From Thermoleophilia bacterium (GTDB lineage Bacteria; Actinomycetota; Thermoleophilia; Gaiellales; Gaiellaceae): a stretch of 7,497 nt of DNA. Every line of letters begins with the position of its first letter. The first letter of the stretch is position 1. The translations under genes and the position numbers were made by a program. Shown here piece by piece: positions 1 through 7,475 of this stretch. The stretch covers positions 1-7,497 of the forward strand of contig JAICLM010000098.1 in assembly GCA_025927435.1 (NCBI GenBank). Reading direction: 5' to 3'. Under the pieces are notes generated by a model. The model saw only the letters and a program-made list of their open reading frames with translations, had not been told where the DNA came from and made no database searches.

Positions 1-441
1 GAACGTCAGCCCGTCGCCGAGCAGGATCAGCAGGCCGAGCAGGATGAAGACGACGACGTCGCCGAGTGAGGTGGTGGCGCGGACACGGTGGACCCTCGTG
101 CGGCGGAAGGTGAGGATGCCGAAGCCAACGAGGCAGACGATTCCGGCTGCGCCGCCCGCCCAGCCGGAGAGGTGGTGGTAGTTCGTCTCAGAGATGCCGA
201 ATTTGCCGGTGACGCTGGCGGGGATGAGGATGCCGACAATGTGACCGCCGATCACCGCGAGCGCGCCATAGTGGAACATCGTCGAGCCCCAGGCGAGCAG
301 GCGGCTTTCGAGCAGCTGTGTGGAGCGGCTCGTCCAGCCGAACTGGTCGCGCCTGTAGCGCCACCAGTGCCCGACGACGAACACCGTGAGCGAGACGTAG
401 GGAAGGACGAGCCAGAGGAAGAGGTCGGCGCGGTTGCTCAC
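1..441 (-). CDS. narI: NarI, respiratory nitrate reductase gamma subunit (di-haem cytochrome b), partial: 3' end cut by window edge
   Basis: This is the membrane anchor of the NarGHI complex. It oxidises quinol and passes electrons through two b haems to NarH. The frame gives 147 residues from a GTG start and runs open off the left edge; family members are about 225-245 residues, so roughly the last third is missing. Four hydrophobic helices can be seen, at about residues 7-26, 54-74, 94-112 and 127-146. His57 and His67 in the second helix keep the ten-residue spacing of the E. coli haem ligands His56 and His66. The other two ligands (E. coli His187 and His205) would lie outside the window. 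The GTG start is chosen because it overlaps the narJ stop (GTGA) and has a GGAGG seven bases upstream. It is the last nar gene visible in the operon. The truncation is an artefact of the window, not a sign of a pseudogene. Confidence 0.95.
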   Translation of the reverse strand, partial: MSNRADLFLWLVLPYVSLTVFVVGHWWRYRRDQFGWTSRSTQLLESRLLAWGSTMFHYGALAVIGGHIVGILIPASVTGKFGISETNYHHLSGWAGGAAGIVCLVGFGILTFRRTRVHRVRATTSLGDVVVFILLGLLILLGDGLTF

Positions 442-1076
442 ACGCGAGCCTCCGTCGGCATCACCTCGGGCGGGGCGAACGGCTGGAGTCCGACCTGCTC
501 CTCCGGCGGGCCGGCCTCGGCGAGTTTGCGGACGTGCTCGCGTTCGACGGCAGAGAGGCGCGGAAGCCCGTCACAGAGCGCGTCGAGCAGATCGGCGTAG
601 GGGCTGCCCCCGTCTCGCAGGTTCGCGCGGAGCAGCTCGAGCGAAGGCCGGTACTCGCGGAGCAGCGTCTCACCGGCGCCGGAGGGGGCGAGCGCCGCGA
701 ACTCGAGCACGAGAGGTAGGTAGTCGGGCAGTTCGCCGCTCAGGAGCTCGAGCCCAGCGGCGGCGTACAGCCGCTTCAGGCTCAACAGTGCCATGCCTCG
801 TTTGCGTGTGTCGCCGTGGACGTAGTAGGTCAGGTACATGCCCGAGCGCCGGCGGAGGTCGAACGTCTCCACGTACCGTTGCTCCAGCTCGCTCTGGTCG
901 TTCGCCGCGAGGTAGGCGAGGAACTGCTCCAGCGCGCCTCTCTGCGGCGTCCGCGGCAACGCTTCGACGGCGGCTGCGATCTCGTCGCGCGCTCCGACGA
1001 GCCGCTCGTCCGGATAGCGGAGCAGCACCGACAGGAGCTTGAACGGGATCTCCGACCGCCGGCGTGTGCGGATCAT
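438..1076 (-). CDS. narJ: NarJ, nitrate reductase molybdenum cofactor assembly chaperone
   Basis: This is a 212-residue system-specific chaperone of the TorD/DmsD/NarJ all-helical family. In E. coli NarJ binds apo-NarG in the cytoplasm, including its N-terminus, so that the molybdenum cofactor and FS0 cluster are inserted before the complex docks on NarI. It is not part of the final enzyme. Recognisable family blocks are an N-terminal LLSVLLRYPDE (residues 15-25), the signature YVETFDLRRRSGMYLTYY (68-85) followed by HGDTRKRG (87-94), and ELPDYLPLVLEFAA (115-128). The length is close to the E. coli protein (about 236). The same frame is open far upstream, but that part is the antisense-free shadow of narH. 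The ATG at 1076-1074 is chosen because it overlaps the narH stop (ATGA), has GGAGAGGA six bases upstream, and starts the conserved domain. The proline- and glutamate-rich tail after residue 189 is probably disordered. Confidence 0.95.
   Translation of the reverse strand: MIRTRRRSEIPFKLLSVLLRYPDERLVGARDEIAAAVEALPRTPQRGALEQFLAYLAANDQSELEQRYVETFDLRRRSGMYLTYYVHGDTRKRGMALLSLKRLYAAAGLELLSGELPDYLPLVLEFAALAPSGAGETLLREYRPSLELLRANLRDGGSPYADLLDALCDGLPRLSAVEREHVRKLAEAGPPEEQVGLQPFAPPEVMPTEARV
449..453 (-). promoter_or_regulatory. Ribosome binding site of narI
   Basis: GGAGG on the minus strand lies seven bases before the GTG codon at 441-439, inside the 3' end of narJ. It decides the non-ATG start of narI: the GTG is the only start-like codon at proper spacing, and the resulting protein begins just before the first helix, as NarI proteins do. 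Confidence 0.8.
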
Positions 1077-2608
1077 GCCTTGTCCTCTCCGAGCAGCGGC
1101 AGGGTCTTGAGCATGAACCGTTCGTTCGCGCGCGGCTGGACGGCGCCGCAGTTGCCGGGGCCGCCGTCGAAGTCGAGTCCGCAAGTTCCCTGCTGTTCCA
1201 TCAGCTGCGAGGCGAGCTCGCCGTGCGCCTTCGGGATCACGTAGCGCTCCTCGTACTTCGCGATCGCGAGCAGCCGGTACATCGTCTCCAGGTCGGCCGC
1301 GGTGAGCCCGACCGACGCGGCCACGGTCTCGTCGGTCTCGCCAAGCACCTCGCGCTTGCGCATGTACGCGCGCATCGCCGCCAGCCGGCGCAGCACCGAG
1401 CGGATCACCTCGGCGTCGCCGGCTGCGAGCAGGTTTGCGAGGTAGTCGACCGGGATCCGCAGCGTCTCGATCGCCGGGAACAGGTCGTCCGGGTCGGCCT
1501 CGTAGCCGTCTTGCTCGAGCGCGTTCACGACCGGAGAGAGCGGTGGCACGTACCAGACCATGGGCAGCGTCCGGTACTCCGGGTGCAGCGGCAGCGCCAG
1601 CCGGTAGCGCACCGCGAGGGTGTAGACGGGGGAGCGGCGGGCCGCCTCGAGCCAGTCGTCGGGGATGCCCTCCGCGTGGGCGGCTGCCTGCACCTCGGGG
1701 TCGTCGGGGTCGAGGAAGACGCCCATCTGCGCGTCGAGCAGCTCGCGCTCGTCGGGGACGGACGCTGCCGCTTCGACGCGGTCGGCGTCGTAGAGGACGA
1801 GTCCGAGGTAGCGGATGCGGCCGACGCAGGTCTCGGAGCAGATCGTCGGCTGCCCCTGCTCGATCCGCGGGTAGCAGAGCGTGCACTTCTCCGCCTTGCC
1901 GCTGCGGTGGTTGAAGTAGACCTTCTTGTAGGGGCAGCCGGAGACGCAGAATCGCCAGCCGCGGCATTTGTGCTGGTCGACGAGCACGATCCCGTCCTCG
2001 ACCCGCTTGTACATCGCTCCCGATGGACAGGATGCGACGCAGCTCGGGTTGAGGCAGTGCTCGCAGATCCGCGGCAGATAGAACATGAACGCCTGCTCGT
2101 AGGCGAAGCGGACCTGCTCCTCGATCCCCTTCAGGAGCGGGTCGTGGATCGCGTGCTCGGGGGCGCCGGCCAGGTTGTCGTCCCAGTTCGGTCCGGTCTT
2201 GACCTCGATCCGGTCGCCGGTCAGCTGTGAGAACGGACGCGCGACCGGGTCGTGCTGTGAGAGCGGCGCGTCGATCAGAGTCTGGTAGTCGTACGTCCAG
2301 GGCTCGTAGTAGTCGTCGATCGTGGGCAGGTTCGGGTTCCAGAAGATGTTCAGGATCTTCTGGATCCGTCCGCCGGCCTTGAGCTCGAGCTTGCCGCGGC
2401 GGTTGAGCTGCCAGCCGCCCTTCCATTTCTCGTTGTCCTCGTAGGTGCGCGGGTAGCCGAGGCCGGGCTTCGTCTCGACGTTGTTGAACCAGACGTACTC
2501 GGTGCCGGGACGATTCGTCCAGACCTGTTTGCAGGTGACCGAACAGGTGTGGCAACCGATGCACTTGTCGAGGTTCATCACCATCGCCACCTGGGCGCGG
2601 ACACGCAT
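1073..2608 (-). CDS. narH: NarH, respiratory nitrate reductase beta subunit (iron-sulfur electron transfer)
   Basis: This 511-residue subunit (the E. coli protein is 512) carries electrons from the NarI haems to NarG on the cytoplasmic side of the membrane. All cluster-binding residues are visible. The first group is C16, C19, C22 and C26 in KCIGCHTCSVTCK. The second is C182, C185, C190 and C194 in CEHCLNPSCVASC. The third is C215, C221 and C225 in KCRGWRFCVSGC, where Trp218 replaces a cysteine. The fourth is C242, C245, C257 and C261. This is the NarH pattern of three [4Fe-4S] clusters and one [3Fe-4S] cluster; the Trp is the known reason for the cubane lacking one iron. A strongly conserved block around residues 340-360 (LPLHPEYRTLPMVWYVPPLSP) confirms the beta subunit rather than a generic ferredoxin. 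Two further cysteines (C476, C487) lie in a glycine-rich C-terminal segment. The start overlaps the narG stop as TGATG, with GAGGTG eight bases upstream. Confidence 0.98.
   Translation of the reverse strand: MRVRAQVAMVMNLDKCIGCHTCSVTCKQVWTNRPGTEYVWFNNVETKPGLGYPRTYEDNEKWKGGWQLNRRGKLELKAGGRIQKILNIFWNPNLPTIDDYYEPWTYDYQTLIDAPLSQHDPVARPFSQLTGDRIEVKTGPNWDDNLAGAPEHAIHDPLLKGIEEQVRFAYEQAFMFYLPRICEHCLNPSCVASCPSGAMYKRVEDGIVLVDQHKCRGWRFCVSGCPYKKVYFNHRSGKAEKCTLCYPRIEQGQPTICSETCVGRIRYLGLVLYDADRVEAAASVPDERELLDAQMGVFLDPDDPEVQAAAHAEGIPDDWLEAARRSPVYTLAVRYRLALPLHPEYRTLPMVWYVPPLSPVVNALEQDGYEADPDDLFPAIETLRIPVDYLANLLAAGDAEVIRSVLRRLAAMRAYMRKREVLGETDETVAASVGLTAADLETMYRLLAIAKYEERYVIPKAHGELASQLMEQQGTCGLDFDGGPGNCGAVQPRANERFMLKTLPLLGEDKA
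1083..1090 (-). promoter_or_regulatory. Ribosome binding site of narJ
   Basis: GGAGAGGA on the minus strand, within the last codons of narH, lies six bases before the narJ ATG at 1076-1074. It supports this internal ATG over any start further upstream in the same long open frame. It also suggests that narJ can be initiated on its own, not only by readthrough coupling. Confidence 0.75.
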
Positions 2609-5600
2609 CAGAAGCTCACCTCGCCCTGGCGCTTGCGGATGACGGTGATCTCGTCACGCTGCGATCCGGTGGGGCCGTAGTAGTTGAACCCGAAGGAGAG
2701 CTGGGCGTAGCCGCCCACGAGGTGGGTCGGCTTCATCGTGATCCGGGTGAGCGAGTTGTCGGTGCCGCCGCGGTTTCCGAGCAACTCGGTGCGGGGCGTG
2801 TTCAGGTGCCGGTCCTTCGAGTGGTAGACCATGCAGACGCCTTGCGGCACACGGTGCGTGACGGCGGCGCGCAGCACCATGACCCCGTTGCGGTTGTAGG
2901 CCTCGACCCAGTCGTTGTCGTGGATGTCGAGTGCTTCTGCGTCTTCACGCGACATCCAGAGCATCGAGCCGCCTCGGAAGAGCGTGAGCATGTGCAGGTT
3001 GTCCTGGTATTCGGAGTGGATCGACCATTTGGAGTGCGGCGTGAGGAAGCTCAAGGTCAGCTCACGGCCTGCGCTGTCATCCGCGCCCTGGTCACCGTAG
3101 ATCTGCGCATAGGCGAGCGGCGGCCGGTAGATCGGCAGTCCCTCGCCGAGCTCGAGCATCCACGCGTGGTCGAGGTAGAACTGCTGCCGCCCGCTGAGCG
3201 TGTGCCAGGGCTTCTCGCGCTCGACATTGATCGTGAACGGCGCATAGCGGCGGTCGTGCGCCTCGATCCCCGACCACTCGGGAGAGGTGATCACGGTGCG
3301 CGGCTGCACGTGTGCGTCGGCGAGCGTGATCCGGTCGCCGGCCCGCGGCTCGGCGAGGTCCGCGAGCAGCAGCCCGGTTCTCTGCTCGAGCGAGCGGAAC
3401 CCCTCGAGTGCGAGCCGCCCGTTCGTCGTGCCCGAGAGGGCGAGGATCGCCTCGCAGGCGTGCTCGACCCGCTCCACGGACGGCCGCCCGTCCGCCGGCC
3501 CGCCGCGTACGACGCCGTTGCGCGCGGCGAGCTCGGCCACCTCCTCGACCGGCTTCCACGATGCGCCCTTGTTCGCGAGACCCTGCTCCTCGAGCAGCGG
3601 CCCGAGCGCGCCATGCTTGGCGGCGACCGCCGGGTAGTCGCGCTCGATCACGAGGAGCTTCGGCATCGTCTTGCCAGGCACCGGCTCGCACTCGCCGGCA
3701 CGCCAGTCGCGCACCTCACCGAAGGGCTGCGCGATCTCGTCCGCCGAGTCGTGCAGCAGGGGCGCCGCGACGAGGTCGCGGCGGACGCCGAGGTGCTTCT
3801 CCGCCAGCTTGGAGAACTCTGCCGCGATCAGCCGGAATGCGTCCCAATCCGTTTTCGCCTCCCACGGCGGTGGGATCGCCGCGTTGAAGGTGTGCACGAA
3901 CGGGTGCAGGTCGGTCGAGGAGAGGTCGACCTTCTCGTACCAGGTCGCCGCGGGCAGCACGACGTCCGAGAACAGGGCGTTCGAGGTCATGCGGAAATCG
4001 ATCGTCGTCAGCAGGTCGAGCTTCGCGGTCGGCGCCTCGCGCCAGACGACGTCGGCGGGACGGTTGCCGACCGGCTCCTCGTCGGCGCGTACGCCCGGTT
4101 CCGCCGTGCCGAGCAGGTGCTTGAGGAAGTACTCGTGGCCCTTCCCGGAGGAGCCGAGCACGTTGGCCCGCCAGACGGTCAGGATCCGCGGCCAGTTCTC
4201 CGGTGCGTCCGGGTCCTCGCACGCGAAGCCGAGCCGCTCCTCGCGCAACTCGCGGACGACATAGTCGGCCGGCGGCAAGCCCTCCTTCTCGGCCTCGTCG
4301 ACGAGATCGAGCGGGTTGCGGCCGAAGGCCGGGTGCATCGGCAGCCAGCCCAGCCGCGCACCGAGCGCGTTCAGGTCGGCGACGTGCTTTCCCTCGAGCA
4401 GTCCGCGCGCGCCTTCCCACGCGAGTGTCTCGGGCTTGACGCCCTCGTAGCGCCACTGGTCGGTCGCGAGGTAGAACCACGGCGTCCCCGACTGGTGACG
4501 CGGCGGGCGCACCCAGTCGAGCGCGAACGCGACCGACTGCCAGCCCGACAGCGGCCGCACCTTTTCCTGGCCTACGTAGTGCGCCCAGCCGCCGCCGTTT
4601 CGTCCCTCGCAGCCGGTGAGGAGGAGGAGTGCGAGAAAGGTGCGGTAGATGGTGTCGGAGTGGAACCAGTGATTGGTGCCTGCGCCCATGGCGATCATCG
4701 AGCGACCTTCGGTCAGCTCGGCGTTGCGCGCGAACTCGCGCGCGACCCGCACGCAGAGCTTCCGGTCGACGCCTGTGATCTGCTCCTGCCAGGCGGGCGT
4801 GTACGCCTTCGGGTCGTCGTAGTCGGCCGGCCAGTCGCCCGGCAGCCCCTCGCGGGAGACGCCGTAATGGGCGAGCATCAGGTCGAGCACGGTTGTCACC
4901 AGCTGGTCGCCGGCGCGCAGCGCGGGTACGCCGCGGGCGAGGACACCAGCTGCGTCGAAGCACGGCAGGTCGACCGCGACGCGCTCCACGCCCTCTCGGC
5001 CGAGCAGCGTCAGCGCCGGCTCGATCCCATCGAGGCGCAGGTTCCACTCGCCCTCCGTGTCCTGGTGTCGATGGCCGACGGAGCCGTTCGGCACGCTCAG
5101 CCTGCCGGTGCGCTCGTCGAGGACGACGGTCTTCCACGCCGCCTGCTCTTGGTCATCTCCCGCGAGGTCGCTTGCGCGCAGGAAGCGGTCGGGCACGAAG
5201 CCGCCGGCGCGCCGCCGGAGCGTCACGAGGAGTGGCAGGTCGGTGAAGCGGCGCGCGTACTGCTCGAAGTACGGCACGCGGCGGTCGAGCCAGAACTCCT
5301 TCAGGATCACGTGGCCCATCGCCATCGCGAGCGCGCCGTCGGTGCCGGGTTTCGCGGGCAGCCAGTGGTCGGCGAACTTCGTGTGCTCGGCGAAGTCGGG
5401 CGAGACGACGACCACCTTCTGGCCGCGATAGCGCGCCTCGACCATGAAGTGCGCATCGGGCGTCCTCGTCGTCGGCAGGTTCGTCCCCCAGATCAGCAGG
5501 TAGCCGGCGTTCCACCAGTCGCCCGACTCAGGCACGTCCGTCTGGTCGCCGAAGGTCTGCGGAGAAGCAGGCGGCAAATCCGAGTACCAGTCGTAGAAGG

Positions 5601-6252
5601 AAAGGATCGTCGCGCCGATCAGCGAGAGGAACCGCGTGCCGGAGGCGTAGGAGGCCATCGACATGGCCGGGATCGGCGTGAAGCCCGCGACCCGGTCGGG
5701 GCCGTAGCGACGAATCGTGTACACGTGCGCGGCGGCGATCAGCTCCACCACCTCATCCCACGAGCTGCGGACGAAGCCGCCACGGCCGCGCTGCGAGGTG
5801 TACGTGCGCTTCTTCTCCGGATCCTCGACCACCGAAGCCCAGGCCTCGACCGGGTCGCCGAGCCGGGTGCGTGCGTCGCGGAACATCTCCAGCAGCGAAC
5901 CGCGCACGTACGGGTACTTCACCCGCAGCGGCGAGTACGTGTACCACGAGAACGACGCGCCCCTCGGGCATCCGCGTGGCTCGTACTCCGGCATGTCCGG
6001 TCCCGTTGATGGATAGTCGACCGCCTGCGATTCCCAGGTGATCAGCCCGTCCTTGACGTAGACGTTCCAGCTGCAGGAGCCGGTGCAGTTGACCCCGTGG
6101 GTGGAGCGCACGACCTTGTCGTGCTGCCAGCGCTCCCGGTAGAACGACTCCCACTCGCGGCCCTTGCCGACGAGCTGGCTCCAACCCTCCGCGTTCGACT
6201 CACCACGCCGGAAGAACTCGTGCGCCTCGAGGATCGGCGTCCGCTTCCCCAT
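2608..6252 (-). CDS. narG: NarG, respiratory nitrate reductase alpha subunit (Mo-bisMGD catalytic subunit)
   Basis: This 1214-residue catalytic subunit (E. coli 1247) reduces nitrate to nitrite at a molybdenum bis-MGD centre. FS0 [4Fe-4S] ligands are His52, C56, C60 and C95 (HGVNCTGSCSW and RGCPRG). The His in first position is the NarG-type pattern. The Mo ligand is Asp225 in SDLPPASP, matching E. coli Asp222. Other family blocks include GRGGFVRSSW (156-165), YGPDRVAGF (183-191), GGGWAHYVGQEK (553-564), GSSGKGHE (700-707), TLSGRQQ (1018-1024) and the C-terminal dinucleotide-binding region (about 1065-1200) ending in GFNYYGPTGSQRDE. There is no cleavable signal peptide: the N-terminus has an RR pair (FFRRGES, 13-19) but no hydrophobic stretch, so the subunit should stay on the cytoplasmic side. 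The start is 11 bases after the narK stop and has no clear Shine-Dalgarno sequence. The next Met is residue 87, beyond the FS0 ligand C60, so the upstream ATG must be used. At the position of E. coli His1184 this protein appears to have Asp1165. Confidence 0.98.
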   Translation of the reverse strand: MGKRTPILEAHEFFRRGESNAEGWSQLVGKGREWESFYRERWQHDKVVRSTHGVNCTGSCSWNVYVKDGLITWESQAVDYPSTGPDMPEYEPRGCPRGASFSWYTYSPLRVKYPYVRGSLLEMFRDARTRLGDPVEAWASVVEDPEKKRTYTSQRGRGGFVRSSWDEVVELIAAAHVYTIRRYGPDRVAGFTPIPAMSMASYASGTRFLSLIGATILSFYDWYSDLPPASPQTFGDQTDVPESGDWWNAGYLLIWGTNLPTTRTPDAHFMVEARYRGQKVVVVSPDFAEHTKFADHWLPAKPGTDGALAMAMGHVILKEFWLDRRVPYFEQYARRFTDLPLLVTLRRRAGGFVPDRFLRASDLAGDDQEQAAWKTVVLDERTGRLSVPNGSVGHRHQDTEGEWNLRLDGIEPALTLLGREGVERVAVDLPCFDAAGVLARGVPALRAGDQLVTTVLDLMLAHYGVSREGLPGDWPADYDDPKAYTPAWQEQITGVDRKLCVRVAREFARNAELTEGRSMIAMGAGTNHWFHSDTIYRTFLALLLLTGCEGRNGGGWAHYVGQEKVRPLSGWQSVAFALDWVRPPRHQSGTPWFYLATDQWRYEGVKPETLAWEGARGLLEGKHVADLNALGARLGWLPMHPAFGRNPLDLVDEAEKEGLPPADYVVRELREERLGFACEDPDAPENWPRILTVWRANVLGSSGKGHEYFLKHLLGTAEPGVRADEEPVGNRPADVVWREAPTAKLDLLTTIDFRMTSNALFSDVVLPAATWYEKVDLSSTDLHPFVHTFNAAIPPPWEAKTDWDAFRLIAAEFSKLAEKHLGVRRDLVAAPLLHDSADEIAQPFGEVRDWRAGECEPVPGKTMPKLLVIERDYPAVAAKHGALGPLLEEQGLANKGASWKPVEEVAELAARNGVVRGGPADGRPSVERVEHACEAILALSGTTNGRLALEGFRSLEQRTGLLLADLAEPRAGDRITLADAHVQPRTVITSPEWSGIEAHDRRYAPFTINVEREKPWHTLSGRQQFYLDHAWMLELGEGLPIYRPPLAYAQIYGDQGADDSAGRELTLSFLTPHSKWSIHSEYQDNLHMLTLFRGGSMLWMSREDAEALDIHDNDWVEAYNRNGVMVLRAAVTHRVPQGVCMVYHSKDRHLNTPRTELLGNRGGTDNSLTRITMKPTHLVGGYAQLSFGFNYYGPTGSQRDEITVIRKRQGEVSF
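2617..2622 (-). promoter_or_regulatory. Ribosome binding site of narH
   Basis: GAGGTG on the minus strand, inside the last codons of narG, is eight bases upstream of the narH ATG at 2608-2606. Together with the TGATG stop/start junction it fixes the narH start and suggests translational coupling between the catalytic and iron-sulfur subunits, which are needed in equal amounts. Confidence 0.75.
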
Positions 6253-6263
6253 CAGCGCGAGTC

Positions 6264-7475
6264 TTACGGACCCTGATCCAGCGCGGAGGCGGTCACTGGC
6301 TCGCCGCGCAGCTCCTGCGGCGGCGCGGTGCGGAGCAGCCAGACGGCGAGGAGCAGGCAGCCGATCACGAACACGAGCAACCCGACGAAGCCGTACGTGT
6401 AGGTCCCCTCGGCGTCCTTGACGACGCCGACGTAGATCGGCGGGAAGAAGCCGCCCAACCCGCCGGCGGCGCCGACAACGCCTGCCGCCGCACCGGGGTT
6501 ATCGGGGAACTCGCCCGGGACGATCTTGAACACCGCACCGCTGCCCGCTCCGAGGAAGCAGCCGAGCGTCAGGCAGGCGATCGAGACCGGCACGATCCGC
6601 GGCACCGGAGCGAGCGTCGCCAGCACGGCCGCGTCGATCGCGATCCCGGCGAAAGCGAGCACGAGTACCGGCACGGCCCCGATTCGATCGGCGATCCAGC
6701 CGCCGACCGGCCGCGCCACCGTCGCGGCGATGATGAACCCGGCCGCACGTGCGGCGGCCGTGCTCTTCGAGTAGCCGAACCAGTCCTGCAGCAGCGTCGG
6801 CAGCAGAAACCCCATGGCGACGAAGCCGCCGAAGGTGATGAAGTAGAAGAACGCCAGCCGGTACAGGCGCCAACCGCCGCGCAGCACGGCGCCGTAGTCG
6901 GCCGGCGCTCCGCCGCTCGGCGCGTCGCGCGCCAGCAAGAAGAACAGTGCCGCGCCGGCGAGCAATGCAGCGCCGGTCACCCAGCCGACGGTCACCTGCC
7001 CCCAATCGTTCGACACGGGCGGGGCACCGAAGAAGGCGACCGCCGTGCCGATGTTCCCCGTCCCGTAGATGCCGAGCGCGAAGCCCTGCCGCTCTCGGCT
7101 GAACCAGCCGGCGACGAACGGGACTCCGACCGCAAATGACGCTCCGGCAACGCCGAGGAGGAAGCCCACGCACAGCAGCGCCCAGTAGGCGTGCGCGTAC
7201 CCGAACAAGACGGCCGGCAGCGCTGAGAACGCCAGCAACAGCGTGAAGACGAGCCGGCCTCCGTAGCGGTCGGTGGCGATCCCCAGCGGTACGCGCAGCA
7301 GCGATCCGAGCACCACCGGAATCGCGGTCAAGAGCAACGCCTCCGTGTAGTCGAGGCCGAGGTCGTGCTTGAACGTCTTCGCAAATGGCGCGATCAAGCT
7401 CCAGGCGGTGAAGCACAACGCGAAGGCGAAGGTGGCGAGTAGCAGGTTGGTGACGGCCGCGCGCTGACTCGTCAT
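6264..7475 (-). CDS. narK: NarK-type nitrate/nitrite transporter (MFS, nitrate-nitrite porter family)
   Basis: This 403-residue inner-membrane transporter of the major facilitator superfamily has about 12 hydrophobic helices (the first at about 9-31, the last at about 361-382). It supplies nitrate to the cytoplasm-facing NarG and/or removes nitrite. Family marks are an arginine in helix 2 (R61 in LLRVPLG), matching E. coli NarK R89, and one in helix 8 (R255 in VARPVGG), matching R305; both bind substrate in the E. coli structure. The two glycine-rich nitrate signatures are at 138-150 (GTGNIGTAVAFFG) and 332-346 (GVVGAAGGLGGFFPP). An MFS loop motif (DRYGGR, 69-74) is present. The short length resembles the roughly 400-residue NarK/NasA type rather than the 463-residue E. 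coli NarK. Whether it is a nitrate/proton symporter or a nitrate/nitrite exchanger cannot be read from the sequence. Only 22 bases precede the ATG; the frame has no stop there and no obvious ribosome site, but the N-terminus fits the family. It appears to be the first gene of the visible operon. Confidence 0.95.
   Translation of the reverse strand: MTSQRAAVTNLLLATFAFALCFTAWSLIAPFAKTFKHDLGLDYTEALLLTAIPVVLGSLLRVPLGIATDRYGGRLVFTLLLAFSALPAVLFGYAHAYWALLCVGFLLGVAGASFAVGVPFVAGWFSRERQGFALGIYGTGNIGTAVAFFGAPPVSNDWGQVTVGWVTGAALLAGAALFFLLARDAPSGGAPADYGAVLRGGWRLYRLAFFYFITFGGFVAMGFLLPTLLQDWFGYSKSTAAARAAGFIIAATVARPVGGWIADRIGAVPVLVLAFAGIAIDAAVLATLAPVPRIVPVSIACLTLGCFLGAGSGAVFKIVPGEFPDNPGAAAGVVGAAGGLGGFFPPIYVGVVKDAEGTYTYGFVGLLVFVIGCLLLAVWLLRTAPPQELRGEPVTASALDQGP

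Noticed and set aside
88..600. A 170-codon plus-strand frame across the narI/narJ junction.
   Set aside because: It is a shadow of narI and narJ: the encoded sequence is low-complexity and acidic with no domain, and the minus-strand genes account for the whole stretch.
1936..1966. Apparent missing cysteine in the third NarH cluster motif (Trp218), considered as a defect.
   Set aside because: Trp at this position is the normal NarH feature that makes the cluster [3Fe-4S], so it is diagnostic of the family and not damage.
1077..2564. The upstream 496-codon extension of the narJ frame, giving a 708-residue protein.
   Set aside because: This part is an out-of-frame reading of narH, Arg/Pro/Ala-rich with no family similarity. 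The conserved NarJ domain starts at the internal ATG at 1076, which has its own ribosome site.
2722..6009. A 1095-codon open frame on the plus strand, lying wholly antisense to narG.
   Set aside because: It mirrors the codon phase of narG in high-GC DNA, where stop codons are rare in the opposing frame. The translation is rich in Arg, Val, His and Asp with no recognisable domain, while narG on the other strand is unmistakable. Smaller plus-strand frames over narH (1064-2230), narJ (434-1042) and narK (6526-6774) are rejected for the same reason.
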